Part shown: piece after piece, positions 1-8,504 of the stretch
Layout of the letters: each line of letters begins with the position of its first letter
Position numbering within the stretch: position 1 is the stretch's first letter
From: Streptomyces sp. NRRL B-24484
GTDB lineage: Bacteria > Actinomycetota > Actinomycetes > Streptomycetales > Streptomycetaceae
Reading direction: 5' to 3'
Length of the DNA: 64,000 nucleotides
NCBI RefSeq assembly: GCF_000717715.1
Contig: NZ_JOAI01000045.1
Span: 72,499 to 136,498 of the forward strand
The notes under the pieces: generated by a model
What the model was told of the DNA's origin: nothing
What the model saw: the letters and a program-made list of their open reading frames with translations, nothing else
The model's database searches: none
Program-made: the position numbers and the translations under genes

Positions 1-1
1 C

Positions 2-1402
2 AAGCGGGTCCGCGCCGAACGGCACGAGCGGGTCGCGGACCTGCTGGCCGCCCGCGGCGCCCCGGACGGCGCGGTCGGCGGGCACCTCGCGCTGGCGCAC
101 CGCTACCGCACCGAGCTCGGCCTGCTGGACGCCCGCACCGACGCGCTGCGCGCCCGGGCCGCCGACCGGCTGGCCGCCGCCGGGGCGACCGCGCTGCGCC
201 GGGCCGACCTCGGCTGGGCGGAGGAACTGCTCGACCGGGCCGTCGGCCTGTACCGGCCGCAGGACGCGGGCCGGGCGGCGGCGGCCTGGCGGCTCGCCGA
301 GGTGCGGCTGGCGGGCGGGCGCACCGACGAGGGCCGGGCCCTGCTGCAGGAGGCGGCGGCCGCCGGGGACGCGGTGCTCGCCGCGCACGCCGGCCTGGCC
401 CTGGCCGTGCTCGACCCCGGGCCGGGGCTGCGCGCCGCCGCCGCGGCGGCCCGGGCCGCGCTGCCGCTGTTCGAGGCGGCCGACGACGACCTGGGTACCG
501 CCCGGGCCTGCCTGCGGCTCGCCCAGGAAAGGCAGTTGGCGGGCCGGCACGGCGAGGCGGAGCAGCTGCTGCGGCGGGCCCTGGACGGTGCGGTGCGGGC
601 GGACGCCGAACCGGAGCGGGCCGCCGCGCTCGGTGCGGTGGGCGTCTCGCTGTGGACGGGCCCGGTGCCGGTGGCGGAGGCCGTCGAGCGCTGCCGGGCG
701 CTGCTGGCCCGGCACGGCGCGGGCCGGCGGACCGTCCGGCTGACCCTCAACTGTCCGCTGGCCGTGCTGCTCGCGCTGCAGGAGCGGTGGACGGAGGCCG
801 AGGCGTGCCTGGCGGAGGCCGGGCGCCTGGCGCAGGAGCTCGCCTTCGCGGAGGCGGAGGTCTTCCTGCCGGTGTTCCGGGCCGCGGTGCACGCGGCCGC
901 GGACCGGCCGGCGCGGGCCGTCGAGGAGCTCCGGCAGGCCGAGCGGGCCTGCCGGGTGCTGGGGGCGGCGGGCCTGCGCGGCCCGATCGCCCGCGGGCTC
1001 GCCCGGTCCCTGCTGGACTGCGGCGACACGGCTGCCGCCGAGGACGCCCTGAGCGGGCACCAGGACGGCCTGCCGCCGGCGGACGCCGCCGATCTGCACG
1101 GCACCCTCGCCCGGGTGGCGGCGCTGCGCGGCCGTCCGCAGGAGTGCGCCGCGCAGCTGCGCCGCTGCCGGGCGGCGGCCGGGGCGACTGACTCGCCGGT
1201 GGTCCGGGCGACCGCCGCCCTGGACGAGGCCAGGGCCGCGCTCGCACTCGGCGATCCGGCCGGGGCGGCCCGCGCCGCGGGCGAGGCGGCGGCCCTGCAC
1301 ACCGCCCAGGGGAACGCCGCGGGTCTGCGCGGGGCCGCCGCCGTGGCCGCCCTGGCGGAAGGGGCCGCGGCCGCCCGAACGACACAGGAGGAACAGCGAT
1401 GA
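2..1402 (+). CDS. C-terminal TPR-rich part of a large ATPase-type regulator (5' truncated by window edge)
   Basis: The frame is open from base 2, so the N-terminus lies outside the window. The visible ~466 residues are alanine/leucine/arginine-rich amphipathic helices in TPR-like repeats, including a segment like those that follow the AAA/P-loop domain in adenylate-cyclase-associated or AfsR-type ATPases (the early stretch HERVADLLAARGAP, then HLALAHRYR). No catalytic motif is in view, so the N-terminal function is inferred only from this family resemblance. The stop codon overlaps the start of the downstream subtilase gene (ATGA), indicating translational coupling. It probably senses or scaffolds something for the protease and GAF protein. 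The family assignment is moderate and the existence of a gene is certain. Confidence 0.75.
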   Translation, partial: KRVRAERHERVADLLAARGAPDGAVGGHLALAHRYRTELGLLDARTDALRARAADRLAAAGATALRRADLGWAEELLDRAVGLYRPQDAGRAAAAWRLAEVRLAGGRTDEGRALLQEAAAAGDAVLAAHAGLALAVLDPGPGLRAAAAAARAALPLFEAADDDLGTARACLRLAQERQLAGRHGEAEQLLRRALDGAVRADAEPERAAALGAVGVSLWTGPVPVAEAVERCRALLARHGAGRRTVRLTLNCPLAVLLALQERWTEAEACLAEAGRLAQELAFAEAEVFLPVFRAAVHAAADRPARAVEELRQAERACRVLGAAGLRGPIARGLARSLLDCGDTAAAEDALSGHQDGLPPADAADLHGTLARVAALRGRPQECAAQLRRCRAAAGATDSPVVRATAALDEARAALALGDPAGAARAAGEAAALHTAQGNAAGLRGAAAVAALAEGAAAARTTQEEQR

Positions 1403-2244
1403 CCAGTCCGACCGCGCTCACCTGGAGCCTGCGCGGCCGCAGTCCGGCGGACATCCCGATCACCGCCGACGGGCCCGAGGTGACGCCCGAGTGGGCGTGG
1501 GGCGGATCGACCGGCCGCGGGGTGCGGGTGTGCGTGGTGGACAGCGGCGTCGAACGCGACCATCCGATGGTCGGGCCGGTGGACGGCTCGTTCGTGGTGC
1601 TCAAGGACGAGGACGGGATCCGGGTCGAGCCGACCGACACCGGGGACGTCTGCGGGCACGGCACGGCCTGCGCCGGGATCGTCCGCCGCACCGCGCCGGA
1701 CTGCGAGCTGTACAGCGTCCGGGTGCTCGGCGAGCGGTTCTCCGGCAGCGGGGACGTGCTGCTCGCCGGGCTGCGCTGGGCGGTCGAGCAGCGCTTCGAC
1801 GTGGTGAACCTGAGCCTGTCCACGACCCGGACGCGGTTCACCGAGGAGCTGCGGGCGCTCGCCGACGAGGCGTACTTCCACCGCACCGCGATCATCGCCT
1901 CGGCGCACAACACCCCGGTGGAGAGCTTCCCGTGGCGGTTCTCCTCGGTGATCTCGGTGGGCAGCCACCAGGAGGACGACCCGGAGCTCCTGCTCTACAA
2001 CCCGGCCCCGCCGGTCGAGTTCTTCGCGCCGGGGCAGAACGTCACGGTGCCCTGGCTGGGCGGCGCGACGATCCGCACCACCGGCAACAGCTTCGCCACG
2101 CCGTACCTCGCCGGCCTGGCCGCCCGGGTGCTCTCCAAGCACCCGCACCTGACGGTCTTCCAGCTCAAGGGCGCGCTGTACCAGGCGGCGTCCAACGTCC
2201 GCGCCGGCAACGGCCTCGACCACACCACCAGGGGTGCCCGATGA
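1399..2244 (+). CDS. S8 family (subtilisin-like) serine peptidase, cytoplasmic type
   Basis: 281 residues. The subtilase triad is complete: Asp in VVDSGVERDHP (about residue 50), His in CGHGTACAGI (about 88) and Ser in TTGNSFATPYLAGL (about 230), with the oxyanion Asn region IIASAHNTP. There is no signal peptide, no pro-domain and no membrane segment, so the enzyme should act inside the cell and cannot be an ordinary secreted subtilisin. Its ATG overlaps the stop of the upstream ATPase-like gene and its own stop overlaps the next start (ATGA), so three proteins are made from one coupled message. A regulated processing or effector protease is the likely role. The substrate is unknown. Confidence 0.9.
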   Translation: MTSPTALTWSLRGRSPADIPITADGPEVTPEWAWGGSTGRGVRVCVVDSGVERDHPMVGPVDGSFVVLKDEDGIRVEPTDTGDVCGHGTACAGIVRRTAPDCELYSVRVLGERFSGSGDVLLAGLRWAVEQRFDVVNLSLSTTRTRFTEELRALADEAYFHRTAIIASAHNTPVESFPWRFSSVISVGSHQEDDPELLLYNPAPPVEFFAPGQNVTVPWLGGATIRTTGNSFATPYLAGLAARVLSKHPHLTVFQLKGALYQAASNVRAGNGLDHTTRGAR

Positions 2245-2834
2245 ACGGAACCTGCCGCGCCGCCGAGACCGACCCGGTCGCCCGGGACCTGTTGCAGTCG
2301 GTGGTCGACACCGCCCGCGCGATCTTCGGCGCCGCCGCCAGCTCGATCTTCCTGCTCGACCGGGAGGCCGACGAACTGGTCTTCCAGGCCGTCTCCGGCG
2401 AGGGCGAGGACTTCCTGGTGGGGATGCGCTTCCCGGCGGGGCGGGGCATCGCCGGCTGGGTCGCCGGGTCCGGCGAGCCGATGGTGGTCGACGACCTGTC
2501 GCGGAGCGCCGGGTTCGCCCGCGACCTCGCCGAGAAGACCGCGTACGTGCCGAACGCGCTGATGGCGGCGCCGCTGCTCGGCCCGGACGGGGTGCTGGGC
2601 GTGCTGGAGGTGCTCGACCCGGCGCCGCAGGCCCGGGCCAGCCTCGGCGAGCTCGACCTGCTGGCGCTGTTCGCCCGGCAGGCCGCCACCGCGCTCGCGG
2701 CGGTGCTGGAGCGCCGGGCCGCCGACGCCGGGCAGGCCGCGGCCGCCCGGGTCCTCCAGGACCTGGACGACGCCGGCCGGGCCGCCGGGCTGCGTGCCCT
2801 GGAGGCCGTCCGCGACCTGCTCGCCGCGCACTGA
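2241..2834 (+). CDS. GAF domain protein
   Basis: 197 residues, essentially one GAF sensory domain (about residues 15-155: SIFLLDREADELVFQAVSG, GRGIAGWVAGSGEPMVVDD, then GVLGVLEVLD) followed by a short alanine-rich helix. No kinase, phosphatase or DNA-binding domain is attached, so it probably works as a ligand or redox-sensing partner for neighbouring proteins. The ATG overlaps the stop of the subtilase gene. The next gene (P450) starts 26 bases downstream behind a GGGGGAGG ribosome site, so all four genes look like one operon. The ligand cannot be read from the sequence. Confidence 0.88.
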   Translation: MNGTCRAAETDPVARDLLQSVVDTARAIFGAAASSIFLLDREADELVFQAVSGEGEDFLVGMRFPAGRGIAGWVAGSGEPMVVDDLSRSAGFARDLAEKTAYVPNALMAAPLLGPDGVLGVLEVLDPAPQARASLGELDLLALFARQAATALAAVLERRAADAGQAAAARVLQDLDDAGRAAGLRALEAVRDLLAAH

Positions 2835-2860
2835 GCGGGCCCGGACGGAAGGGGGAGGCG

Positions 2861-4039
2861 ATGACCGCGCACTCGCCGCTCGGCGGCCGCTTCACCGCGG
2901 ACCCGCACGGGGTGCTGGCCGGGCTCCGCGAGTCCTGCCCGGTCTCCCGGGTGACCACCCCGGCGGGCCGCACCGTCTGGGTGGTCACCCGCGAGGAGGA
3001 CGTCCGGGCGGCCTTCACCGATCCGCGGCTCTCACTGGCCCGGACGGCCCCGCCCGCGGCCGGCCGGCCGCGCCGGGCCCTGGACATGACGCTGGTCGAC
3101 TACGACCCGCCGGACCACACCCGGATCCGCCGGCTCGCCGCCCCGGCGCTCTCGGCGGCCCGGATCGCGGCGTACCGCCCCCTGGTGGAGCGGGCGGCCG
3201 GGGAACAGCTCGCCGCGCTGGCCGCCGACCGGCCGGTCGACCTCCTGGCGGGCTTCGCGGCGCCGTTCGCCTTCCGGGTGCTGTGCGAGGTGTTCGGCGT
3301 GGCGCAGGCCCACCGGGCGCCGCTGCGGGCCGTGGTCGACGACCTGATCGCGCACCGGGACGTCCCGGCGGCCCAGCGCCGACTGGACGCCTTCGTCCGG
3401 ACGGGCGCGGCCGAGCGGCTGGCCCGTCCCGGTGGCGAGGACGCCTTCTCCCGGATCGTCGCCGCCTGGTCGCTCCGTACGGACGTCACCGAGGACGAAC
3501 TCGCGGACCTGCTCGCGATGCTGCTGCTGGCGGGCTTCGACAGCACGGTGCAGATGCTCGCGATGGCGGTGCTGGCGCTGCTCGCCCACCCGGCGGAGCT
3601 GGCGCGGCTGGCCGCCGACCCGGCGCTGATGCCCGCCGCCGTCGACGAACTGCTGCGCTGGGACACCCCCGGCCCGTTCGCCACCACCCGCACCGCACTG
3701 GCGGACGTGCCGATCGGCGGCACGGTGGTGCCGGCGGGCAGCGGCGTCCTGCTGTCGGTCGCCGCCGCCAACCGGGACCCGCGCCGCCACCCCGACCCGG
3801 ACGCCCTGCGGCTGGACCGGCCGACCGCGGCCCGCCAGCTCGGCTTCGGCCTCGGCCCGCACTACTGCCCGGGCGCCCCACTGGCCCGCCTGCAGCTCAC
3901 CGCGGCCCTCTCCGCCCTGCTCAACCACCGACCCGACGTGCGGGCCGCGGTGCCGCCGGACCAGCTGCAGTGGGGCGGCGGCCCCCACCACCGCCGCCTG
4001 GCGGCCCTGCCCCTCCTCCTCGGCCCGCACCGCGACTAG
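2861..4039 (+). CDS. Cytochrome P450
   Basis: 392 residues, the usual size for a soluble bacterial P450. The I-helix oxygen-binding motif is LLAGFDSTVQ, the K-helix ExxR is ELLRW, and the heme-binding loop is FGLGPHYCPGAPLAR with the thiolate cysteine. The start is ATG behind GGGGGAGG. It closes a four-gene run with the ATPase-like, subtilase and GAF genes. No ferredoxin or reductase gene is next to it. P450s also sit in actinobacterial conservons beside small GTPases, but the roadblock, DUF742 and GTPase genes of a conservon are absent here. The substrate is unknown. Confidence 0.93.
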   Translation: MTAHSPLGGRFTADPHGVLAGLRESCPVSRVTTPAGRTVWVVTREEDVRAAFTDPRLSLARTAPPAAGRPRRALDMTLVDYDPPDHTRIRRLAAPALSAARIAAYRPLVERAAGEQLAALAADRPVDLLAGFAAPFAFRVLCEVFGVAQAHRAPLRAVVDDLIAHRDVPAAQRRLDAFVRTGAAERLARPGGEDAFSRIVAAWSLRTDVTEDELADLLAMLLLAGFDSTVQMLAMAVLALLAHPAELARLAADPALMPAAVDELLRWDTPGPFATTRTALADVPIGGTVVPAGSGVLLSVAAANRDPRRHPDPDALRLDRPTAARQLGFGLGPHYCPGAPLARLQLTAALSALLNHRPDVRAAVPPDQLQWGGGPHHRRLAALPLLLGPHRD

Positions 4040-4184
4040 GACAAGTTCTCGGATCATGGGCGCACCCCTGACGACCAGGTGCGCGAGCAGGCCGCGCCCG
4101 GACGGCGCCGGGTCGACGACGGCGAGCGGCCCGTCGGGGAACTTCGCGGGCTTCGCGTCGGCGGGTCTTCGGCGAGATCACCCC

Positions 4185-4412
4185 GGGCAGGCGATCACCC
4201 CACCGCGGAAGGCGAACAAGATCTGTCCTCCAGAGATCCACGAGGCACGGGACAGGGCCGGCACACGCACTCGTCCCAGCGCATTCCCGTCGAGCACGCC
4301 CTCGCCGACCACAACCGATGGAAGGGCCCGACCCGCTGGACCCACCGGCGCGACACCCTCCCGGACACCTACCTCGCCATCGCCGGCCCCGTCTCCGACC
4401 GCACCGCCACCA
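4185..4412 (+). pseudogene. Remnant of an IS transposase (DDE_Tnp_4-like C-terminus), frameshifted
   Basis: Two pieces in different frames read like the end of a DDE transposase: ITPPRKANKICPPEIHEARD (from about 4191), then after a shift near 4255 HTHSSQRIPVEHALADH followed by RWTHRRDTLPDTY and LAIAGPVSDR (to about 4400). There is no N-terminus, no terminal inverted repeat that I can see, and no intact frame. G+C and codon bias are lower than in the flanking genes. The rest of 4040-4601 holds no supportable gene. I read the stretch as an old insertion scar between the P450 operon and the AraC regulator. Confidence 0.6.
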
Positions 4413-4601
4413 CCTGCACAAGGCTCCCGACCCAGGCCGGCGCATCCCCGCCGCGATCACGCTCCAGCTCGCGAGAAGACGGAGAGCCTCCGCCGCTCTT
4501 CAAGCCCTCTCCCGGGGCGATCTCGAAGCCGACAAACCTGCTCGCCCATGGCGGGAGCAGACGATGAAGCGCACGTAGCCCGCCGACCAGGACGTCTGCC
4601 T

Positions 4602-5594
4602 TCAACTCGCCTCCGGACCGAACCGGCGCTTGTACGCCGACGGCGTGATGCCGGTCTCCCGGCGCATCAGCGTGCGCAGATTGGCAGCGGTGCCCAGCCC
4701 GCTGCGTCGCGCGACCGCCTCGAAGTGGGACTCACCTCGCTCGATCAACCGGCACGCCAGAGCAAGCCGTTCCCCCGTCAGCCACGCCAGCGGCGTCGTG
4801 CCCAGTTGCGCCCGGAAGCGGCGATGCAGGGTCGCCGGGCTGACCGCCGCACGCGCCGCAAGGCCGGACACGGTGAGCGGTGAGTCCAGCCGCTCCTGGG
4901 CCCAGACCAGAACAGGCGCCAAGGACTCGTCCGGCAGGTCGGGCATGGGGCGCTCCACGAACTGCCGCTGCCCACCATCCCGGTGCGCCGCGAAGACCAA
5001 CCGCCGGCTCACAGAGTTGGCGACCTCCGCACCGTGGTCGCGGCGGACCACATGCAGCCCGAGATCGAGCGCAGCTGAACTTCCTGCCGCGGTGAGGATG
5101 TCACCGTCATCCACGAACAGCACGTCCGCTTCGAGCCGGACAGAGGGGAAACGGGCGCGGAAGGAATCCGCCCACTGCCAGTGCGCGGTGGCCCGGCGCC
5201 CATCGAGGACTCCGGCCTCGGCCAGTGTGAAGGCACCGCTGCAAAAGCCGACCAGGCGCGCACCGCGGGCGTGCGCGCGCCGGACGGCATCGAGCACGGC
5301 GGGACGGCGGGGCACCTCGGTGTCCGGGCGGTTGGGGACGATCAAGGTGTCCGCAGCGTCGGCCGCTTCCAAGTCGGCGACTCCCGTGAGCGTGAAGAAT
5401 CCGTCTCGCATCAGGGTGCGGGGCTCAGGGGAACAGAGCTTGAAGTCGTAGAGATCACGGCCGATCTCCGGTCTGCGCAACCCGAAGACCTCGGTCGCGC
5501 AGCCGAGCTCGAACGGGTTCGAGTTCTCGTCCACGATCACGACCACCCGGTGTGGGCCCGCCGCGTGGGCTGCGTGCGAGGATTCTTTCGACAT
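4602..5594 (-). CDS. GlxA-type AraC family transcriptional regulator (DJ-1/PfpI + AraC HTH)
   Basis: 330 residues. The N-terminal half is a DJ-1/PfpI class-I glutamine-amidotransferase-like domain (VVVIVDENSNPFELG; nucleophile-elbow-like GFCSGAFTLAEAG) and the C-terminal ~90 residues form the two AraC helix-turn-helix motifs (LAARAAVSPATLHRRF and a second ending TPSAYKRRFG). I use the ATG at 5594; an upstream in-frame TTG is less likely. It is divergent from the cupin gene across only 52 bases, so it probably controls that promoter. The effector is unknown. Confidence 0.92.
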   Translation of the reverse strand: MSKESSHAAHAAGPHRVVVIVDENSNPFELGCATEVFGLRRPEIGRDLYDFKLCSPEPRTLMRDGFFTLTGVADLEAADAADTLIVPNRPDTEVPRRPAVLDAVRRAHARGARLVGFCSGAFTLAEAGVLDGRRATAHWQWADSFRARFPSVRLEADVLFVDDGDILTAAGSSAALDLGLHVVRRDHGAEVANSVSRRLVFAAHRDGGQRQFVERPMPDLPDESLAPVLVWAQERLDSPLTVSGLAARAAVSPATLHRRFRAQLGTTPLAWLTGERLALACRLIERGESHFEAVARRSGLGTAANLRTLMRRETGITPSAYKRRFGPEAS

Positions 5595-5646
5595 GCGCAA
5601 TTCCTAGCACTCACGGCGGTCGAGCGAAACGGCTCAGGATGAGCCC

Positions 5647-6042
5647 ATGAGCAGCGAACCCATCACCCTCAGCAAGGCTCTGGCCTCCTTCGACGCCTTG
5701 TGGAGCCCCCGCATCGTCACGCGCGTCAACGACTACGACGTTCGTATCGCCAAGGTCGAGGGCGAACACGTCTGGCACGTGCACGACGACACCGACGAGT
5801 TCTTCCTGGTACTCGACGGCGAGCTGCACATCTCCCTGCGCGAGCCCGATGGGGAGCGCACGGTCCTGCTCTCCCAAGGGGCGGTCTTCACCGTCCCCCG
5901 AGGTACGGAGCACAAGCCGCATGCCCCGTCCGGCGCCGCAATCCTCATGTTCGAGCCCACCGGGACACCGACCGTGGGCGATCGCCACGACGAGATCCCA
6001 GAGCACGTCGACTCAACAACCGGACATGCACTCAGCACCTGA
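5647..6042 (+). CDS. Cupin domain protein
   Basis: 131 residues with one small cupin barrel: metal-ligand motif HVWHVHDDTDEFFLVLDGEL and second motif GAVFTVPRGTEHKPHAP. Such single-domain cupins are usually small enzymes or metabolite-binding proteins. Here the only clue to function is the divergent GlxA/AraC regulator, which shares a 52-base intergenic region. The ATG at 5647 gives the family's normal length. G+C is slightly lower than the window average, as in its neighbour, consistent with the pair being a small accessory unit. Confidence 0.88.
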   Translation: MSSEPITLSKALASFDALWSPRIVTRVNDYDVRIAKVEGEHVWHVHDDTDEFFLVLDGELHISLREPDGERTVLLSQGAVFTVPRGTEHKPHAPSGAAILMFEPTGTPTVGDRHDEIPEHVDSTTGHALST

Positions 6043-6229
6043 CCCGACAGGCTTCGGGCCCGCCGGCGCCCATGGCGTCAGCCTGTCGCCGGGTCGGTTG
6101 CGTTCACCGACTGCCCGGCGAGAGCGGCGCGGGGCTCAGTCCTCGGCCGCGTCCGGACCGAACGGGCCCCGGCCGCTGCCGCCGAGCCGATCCATCTGCC
6201 GCGGCCCCGGTCCGTCCGGTGGCCCGCAT

Positions 6230-6285
6230 CCGAATTGCGCAGTTCTCCCCCAGCCTTCGGCCTGGAGATGCCCACGCGCCCCTGG
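6230..6285. repeat. Intergenic repeat element (TGCGCAGTT family), copy 1
   Basis: The segment holds CCGAATTGCGCAGTT, then CCAGCCTTCGGCCTGGAG and GCGCCCCTGG. The same modules recur at 15.9-16.0 kb. It lies between the stop of the cupin gene and the stop of the LuxR gene (convergent), and CCAGCCTTCGGCCTGG can fold, so a terminator-like role is plausible. The rest of 6043-6290 shows no gene. Confidence 0.6.
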
Positions 6286-6290
6286 TGGTC

Positions 6291-7304
6291 TCACTCGGGT
6301 TGCGGGGCGCGGGTGAGGTAGCCGGCCTGGAAGCGGCTGGCGGCGCCCAGCGCATCCATGATCTCGGCGATGTGCTTGCGGCAGGTGCGCAGCGACATGC
6401 CGAGGCGGCGTGCGATCATCTCGTCCTTCATGCCCTCGGCGAGCAGCCGGACGATCGCCTCCTTGATCTCGCCGAGCGAGGAGTCGCCCGCGCAGGAGGG
6501 TGCGTAGGGGTCGGCGAGGGTCCAGGAGTGGTCGAAGACGGCGCAGAGGTAGGCGACGGCGGAGGGGTCGCGGACGATCACCGCGCCGTCGTAGGCCTCG
6601 TGGTGCGGGATGATCACGACGTCCCGGTCGAATGCGATCATCCGGCCGAACAGGGCGGTGAGGGTGCGCACTTCGGCACCGGCCCCGGTGATCCGCCGGA
6701 CGTACTCCTGGGTGGGGGCGTGCCGTCGGGAGGTGTGCTGGTAGAGGGTGCGCATCCGGACGCCGCGGCGGATCATCGCGAGGTCCCGGGCGTAGGCCTG
6801 TTCCAGCAGGTGGGGTGCGCGCGGGCCGCCGGGCTGGCAGGTGAGCACCTCGGTGCGGCACTGCTCGGTGAGCCGGCCGATGATGTCGATCACGGCGGCG
6901 AGTTCGAGGACCTCGTCGAGGGCCCCGCCGGCGGTGGGCCGGCCGGCGTTCTGGGCGTAGAGCGGGCCGAGGGCGGCGAGTTCGGCGCGGACGCGTTCGG
7001 CGTCGGCGAGTTGTCGGCGCAGTTCGGCCTCGGCGGGGGCGACCAGGCTGGCCACGGCGAGGTCCGGCGGGACGGCGACCAGTTGCGGGCGGGCGCCGTC
7101 GGGCCCGGGCAGCGGGCGCAGCAGGTGGAGCCGGGTGAGGACGGCGGCGGAGACCTCGACCTCGGCGGGGTCGAGGCCGAGTTCGGCGGCGGCGGCCGCC
7201 GGGTCGAGGTCGCCGTGCCGGGCGGCCCACTGGAAGACCCGTACATCGGTGTCGTCCAGGCCGGGCAGGGCGGTCGTGGCGGCCGGTGGCCCGAAGTGTC
7301 CCAT
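6291..7304 (-). CDS. LuxR-type HTH transcriptional regulator
   Basis: 337 residues. The C-terminal ~65 residues are a LuxR/GerE-type helix-turn-helix (IVRLLAEGMKDEMIARRLGM then CRKHIAEIMDALG). The middle part carries a phospholipase-D-like or TrmB-like fold seen in Streptomyces LuxR solo regulators (segments MRTLYQHTSRRH and FDRDVVIIPHH). The N-terminus is a short winged-helix-like segment starting MGHFGPPAATT. There is no receiver domain. The ATG at 7304 follows GGGGAG. An AT-rich stretch around 7350-7372, with ATGAC/GTCAT half-sites, precedes it and may hold its promoter. Confidence 0.88.
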   Translation of the reverse strand: MGHFGPPAATTALPGLDDTDVRVFQWAARHGDLDPAAAAAELGLDPAEVEVSAAVLTRLHLLRPLPGPDGARPQLVAVPPDLAVASLVAPAEAELRRQLADAERVRAELAALGPLYAQNAGRPTAGGALDEVLELAAVIDIIGRLTEQCRTEVLTCQPGGPRAPHLLEQAYARDLAMIRRGVRMRTLYQHTSRRHAPTQEYVRRITGAGAEVRTLTALFGRMIAFDRDVVIIPHHEAYDGAVIVRDPSAVAYLCAVFDHSWTLADPYAPSCAGDSSLGEIKEAIVRLLAEGMKDEMIARRLGMSLRTCRKHIAEIMDALGAASRFQAGYLTRAPQPE

Positions 7305-7437
7305 CCTCAGCTCCCCACCCGTGCGCCGTGCCGGCGGTACGTCGATGCACATGACATGGAGTCATATAGTAGGACCGGCACATGACATTCAGGAGAACTC
7401 CACATTCCGCACGGTGCGGCCACCGCCGGTAGGACCG

Positions 7438-8313
7438 TCAGACGCCCACCCGGCGCGCACCGGGCGCCGCCGCCGGAAGCCCCAGCCGCTCCCGGGCCGC
7501 CACCAGGTACGGGCCCTCCCACCAGCTGCGCGGCAGGTGGAACGCGGCCGACCGCAGCGCCCGCGCCTCCAGCCCGGCCGTCCGGTCGGTGATCCACCAG
7601 CCCGGCAGGCCGTACATCCGGCGCGCCCAGGCCGGCAGCATCGCGAAGGCCAGGCCGACCAGCCCGGACCACGCGGGGACGGCGAGCAGCGCACTTCCGT
7701 GCAGCGGCGGCAGGAAGGCGAACCGGACGGCCTCCCGGGCGGCCGGGGTCACGCACAGTTCGGGCCGCACCTCGGCGAAGTAGCGGCGCAGCGCCGCGGC
7801 CGAGTCCGGCACCGCCGTCCCGGCGGGCACCCCGACCAGCCGGGCGACCGCGCTCTGCTCGCGCAGGTACGCGTCGGCCTCGGCGGCGGTCAGCGGCAGC
7901 CCGGCCCGGCGGACGACGTCGAGGAAGGAGCCCACCTCGCTGGCGTGCACCCAGACCAGCAGCGCCGGGTCGTCCGCCCGGTAGGCGCGGCCGGTGGCGG
8001 GGTCGGTGCCGCGGACGTGCCGGTGCACCCGGCGCACCCGTTCCACCGCCTCGCGGGCGTCCTCGCCGGTTCCGTAGGTCACGGCGCCGATGAAGGCGGC
8101 GGTGCGGTCGAGTCTGCCCCAGGGGTCCTCGCGGAACGCGGAGTGCTGGGAGACCCCGGCCATCGCCAGTGGGTGCAGCGCCTGCAGCAGCAGGGCCCGC
8201 AGGCCGCCCAGCAGCATCGCCGGGTCGGCGTGCACCCGCCAGGTGACGGAGTCCGGGCCGAACAGGCCCTCGGCCGGTATGCGCGGCCCGTCGGCCGGCC
8301 GGGTGGGGGACAT
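7438..8313 (-). CDS. MpaB-like oxygenase family protein (DUF2236)
   Basis: 291 residues with the features of the DUF2236/MpaB heme-oxygenase-like family: LLLQALHPLAMAGVSQHS, then TAAFIGAVTYGT and LLVWVHASEVGSFL with conserved histidines, and a C-terminal LPGWWITDRTAGLEARALR. Family members oxidise polymers or secondary metabolites; the substrate here is unknown. The ATG at 8313 is chosen because GGGAGG lies eight bases upstream; a GTG three codons earlier is poorly spaced. It is transcribed away from the DUF427 gene, whose predicted SigK-type promoter lies in the shared intergenic region. Confidence 0.88.
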   Translation of the reverse strand: MSPTRPADGPRIPAEGLFGPDSVTWRVHADPAMLLGGLRALLLQALHPLAMAGVSQHSAFREDPWGRLDRTAAFIGAVTYGTGEDAREAVERVRRVHRHVRGTDPATGRAYRADDPALLVWVHASEVGSFLDVVRRAGLPLTAAEADAYLREQSAVARLVGVPAGTAVPDSAAALRRYFAEVRPELCVTPAAREAVRFAFLPPLHGSALLAVPAWSGLVGLAFAMLPAWARRMYGLPGWWITDRTAGLEARALRSAAFHLPRSWWEGPYLVAARERLGLPAAAPGARRVGV

Positions 8314-8413
8314 CCGGAACACCTCCCGTCCTCGGGAGCCTGCCCGCCGGCGCCGGCCGGCAACCGCGCGCCCGGCGGCGGGGCCGCCACCCGTCCGGTC
8401 CGGATGCCGGCAC

Positions 8414-8441
8414 CCATCCGGTCCGAGGGGCCGCTCCGAAT
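8414..8441 (+). promoter_or_regulatory. Predicted SigK-type promoter for the DUF427 gene
   Basis: The sequence is CCATCC, 16 bases, CCGAAT. This matches the mycobacterial SigK consensus that I recall (CCATCC, spacer, CCGAAT) and the elements in front of sigK, the FAD operon and the spore photoproduct lyase gene in this window. The DUF427 start lies about 63 bases downstream. Confidence 0.6.
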
Positions 8442-8504
8442 GGTCCGGGAGCCCGGTCCGGGCGCTGCGGCGCCGGTCCGGCACGGCGGCACGAGGAGGC
8501 TGCG

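Noticed and set aside
103..3087. 994-codon minus-strand frame over the first operon
   Set aside because: Arg/Pro/Ala/Ser-rich antisense shadow of the ATPase, subtilase and GAF genes.
1..4039. Reading the GAF-P450 end as a conservon
   Set aside because: Conservons need a membrane sensor kinase, roadblock protein, DUF742 protein and small GTPase; none is present.
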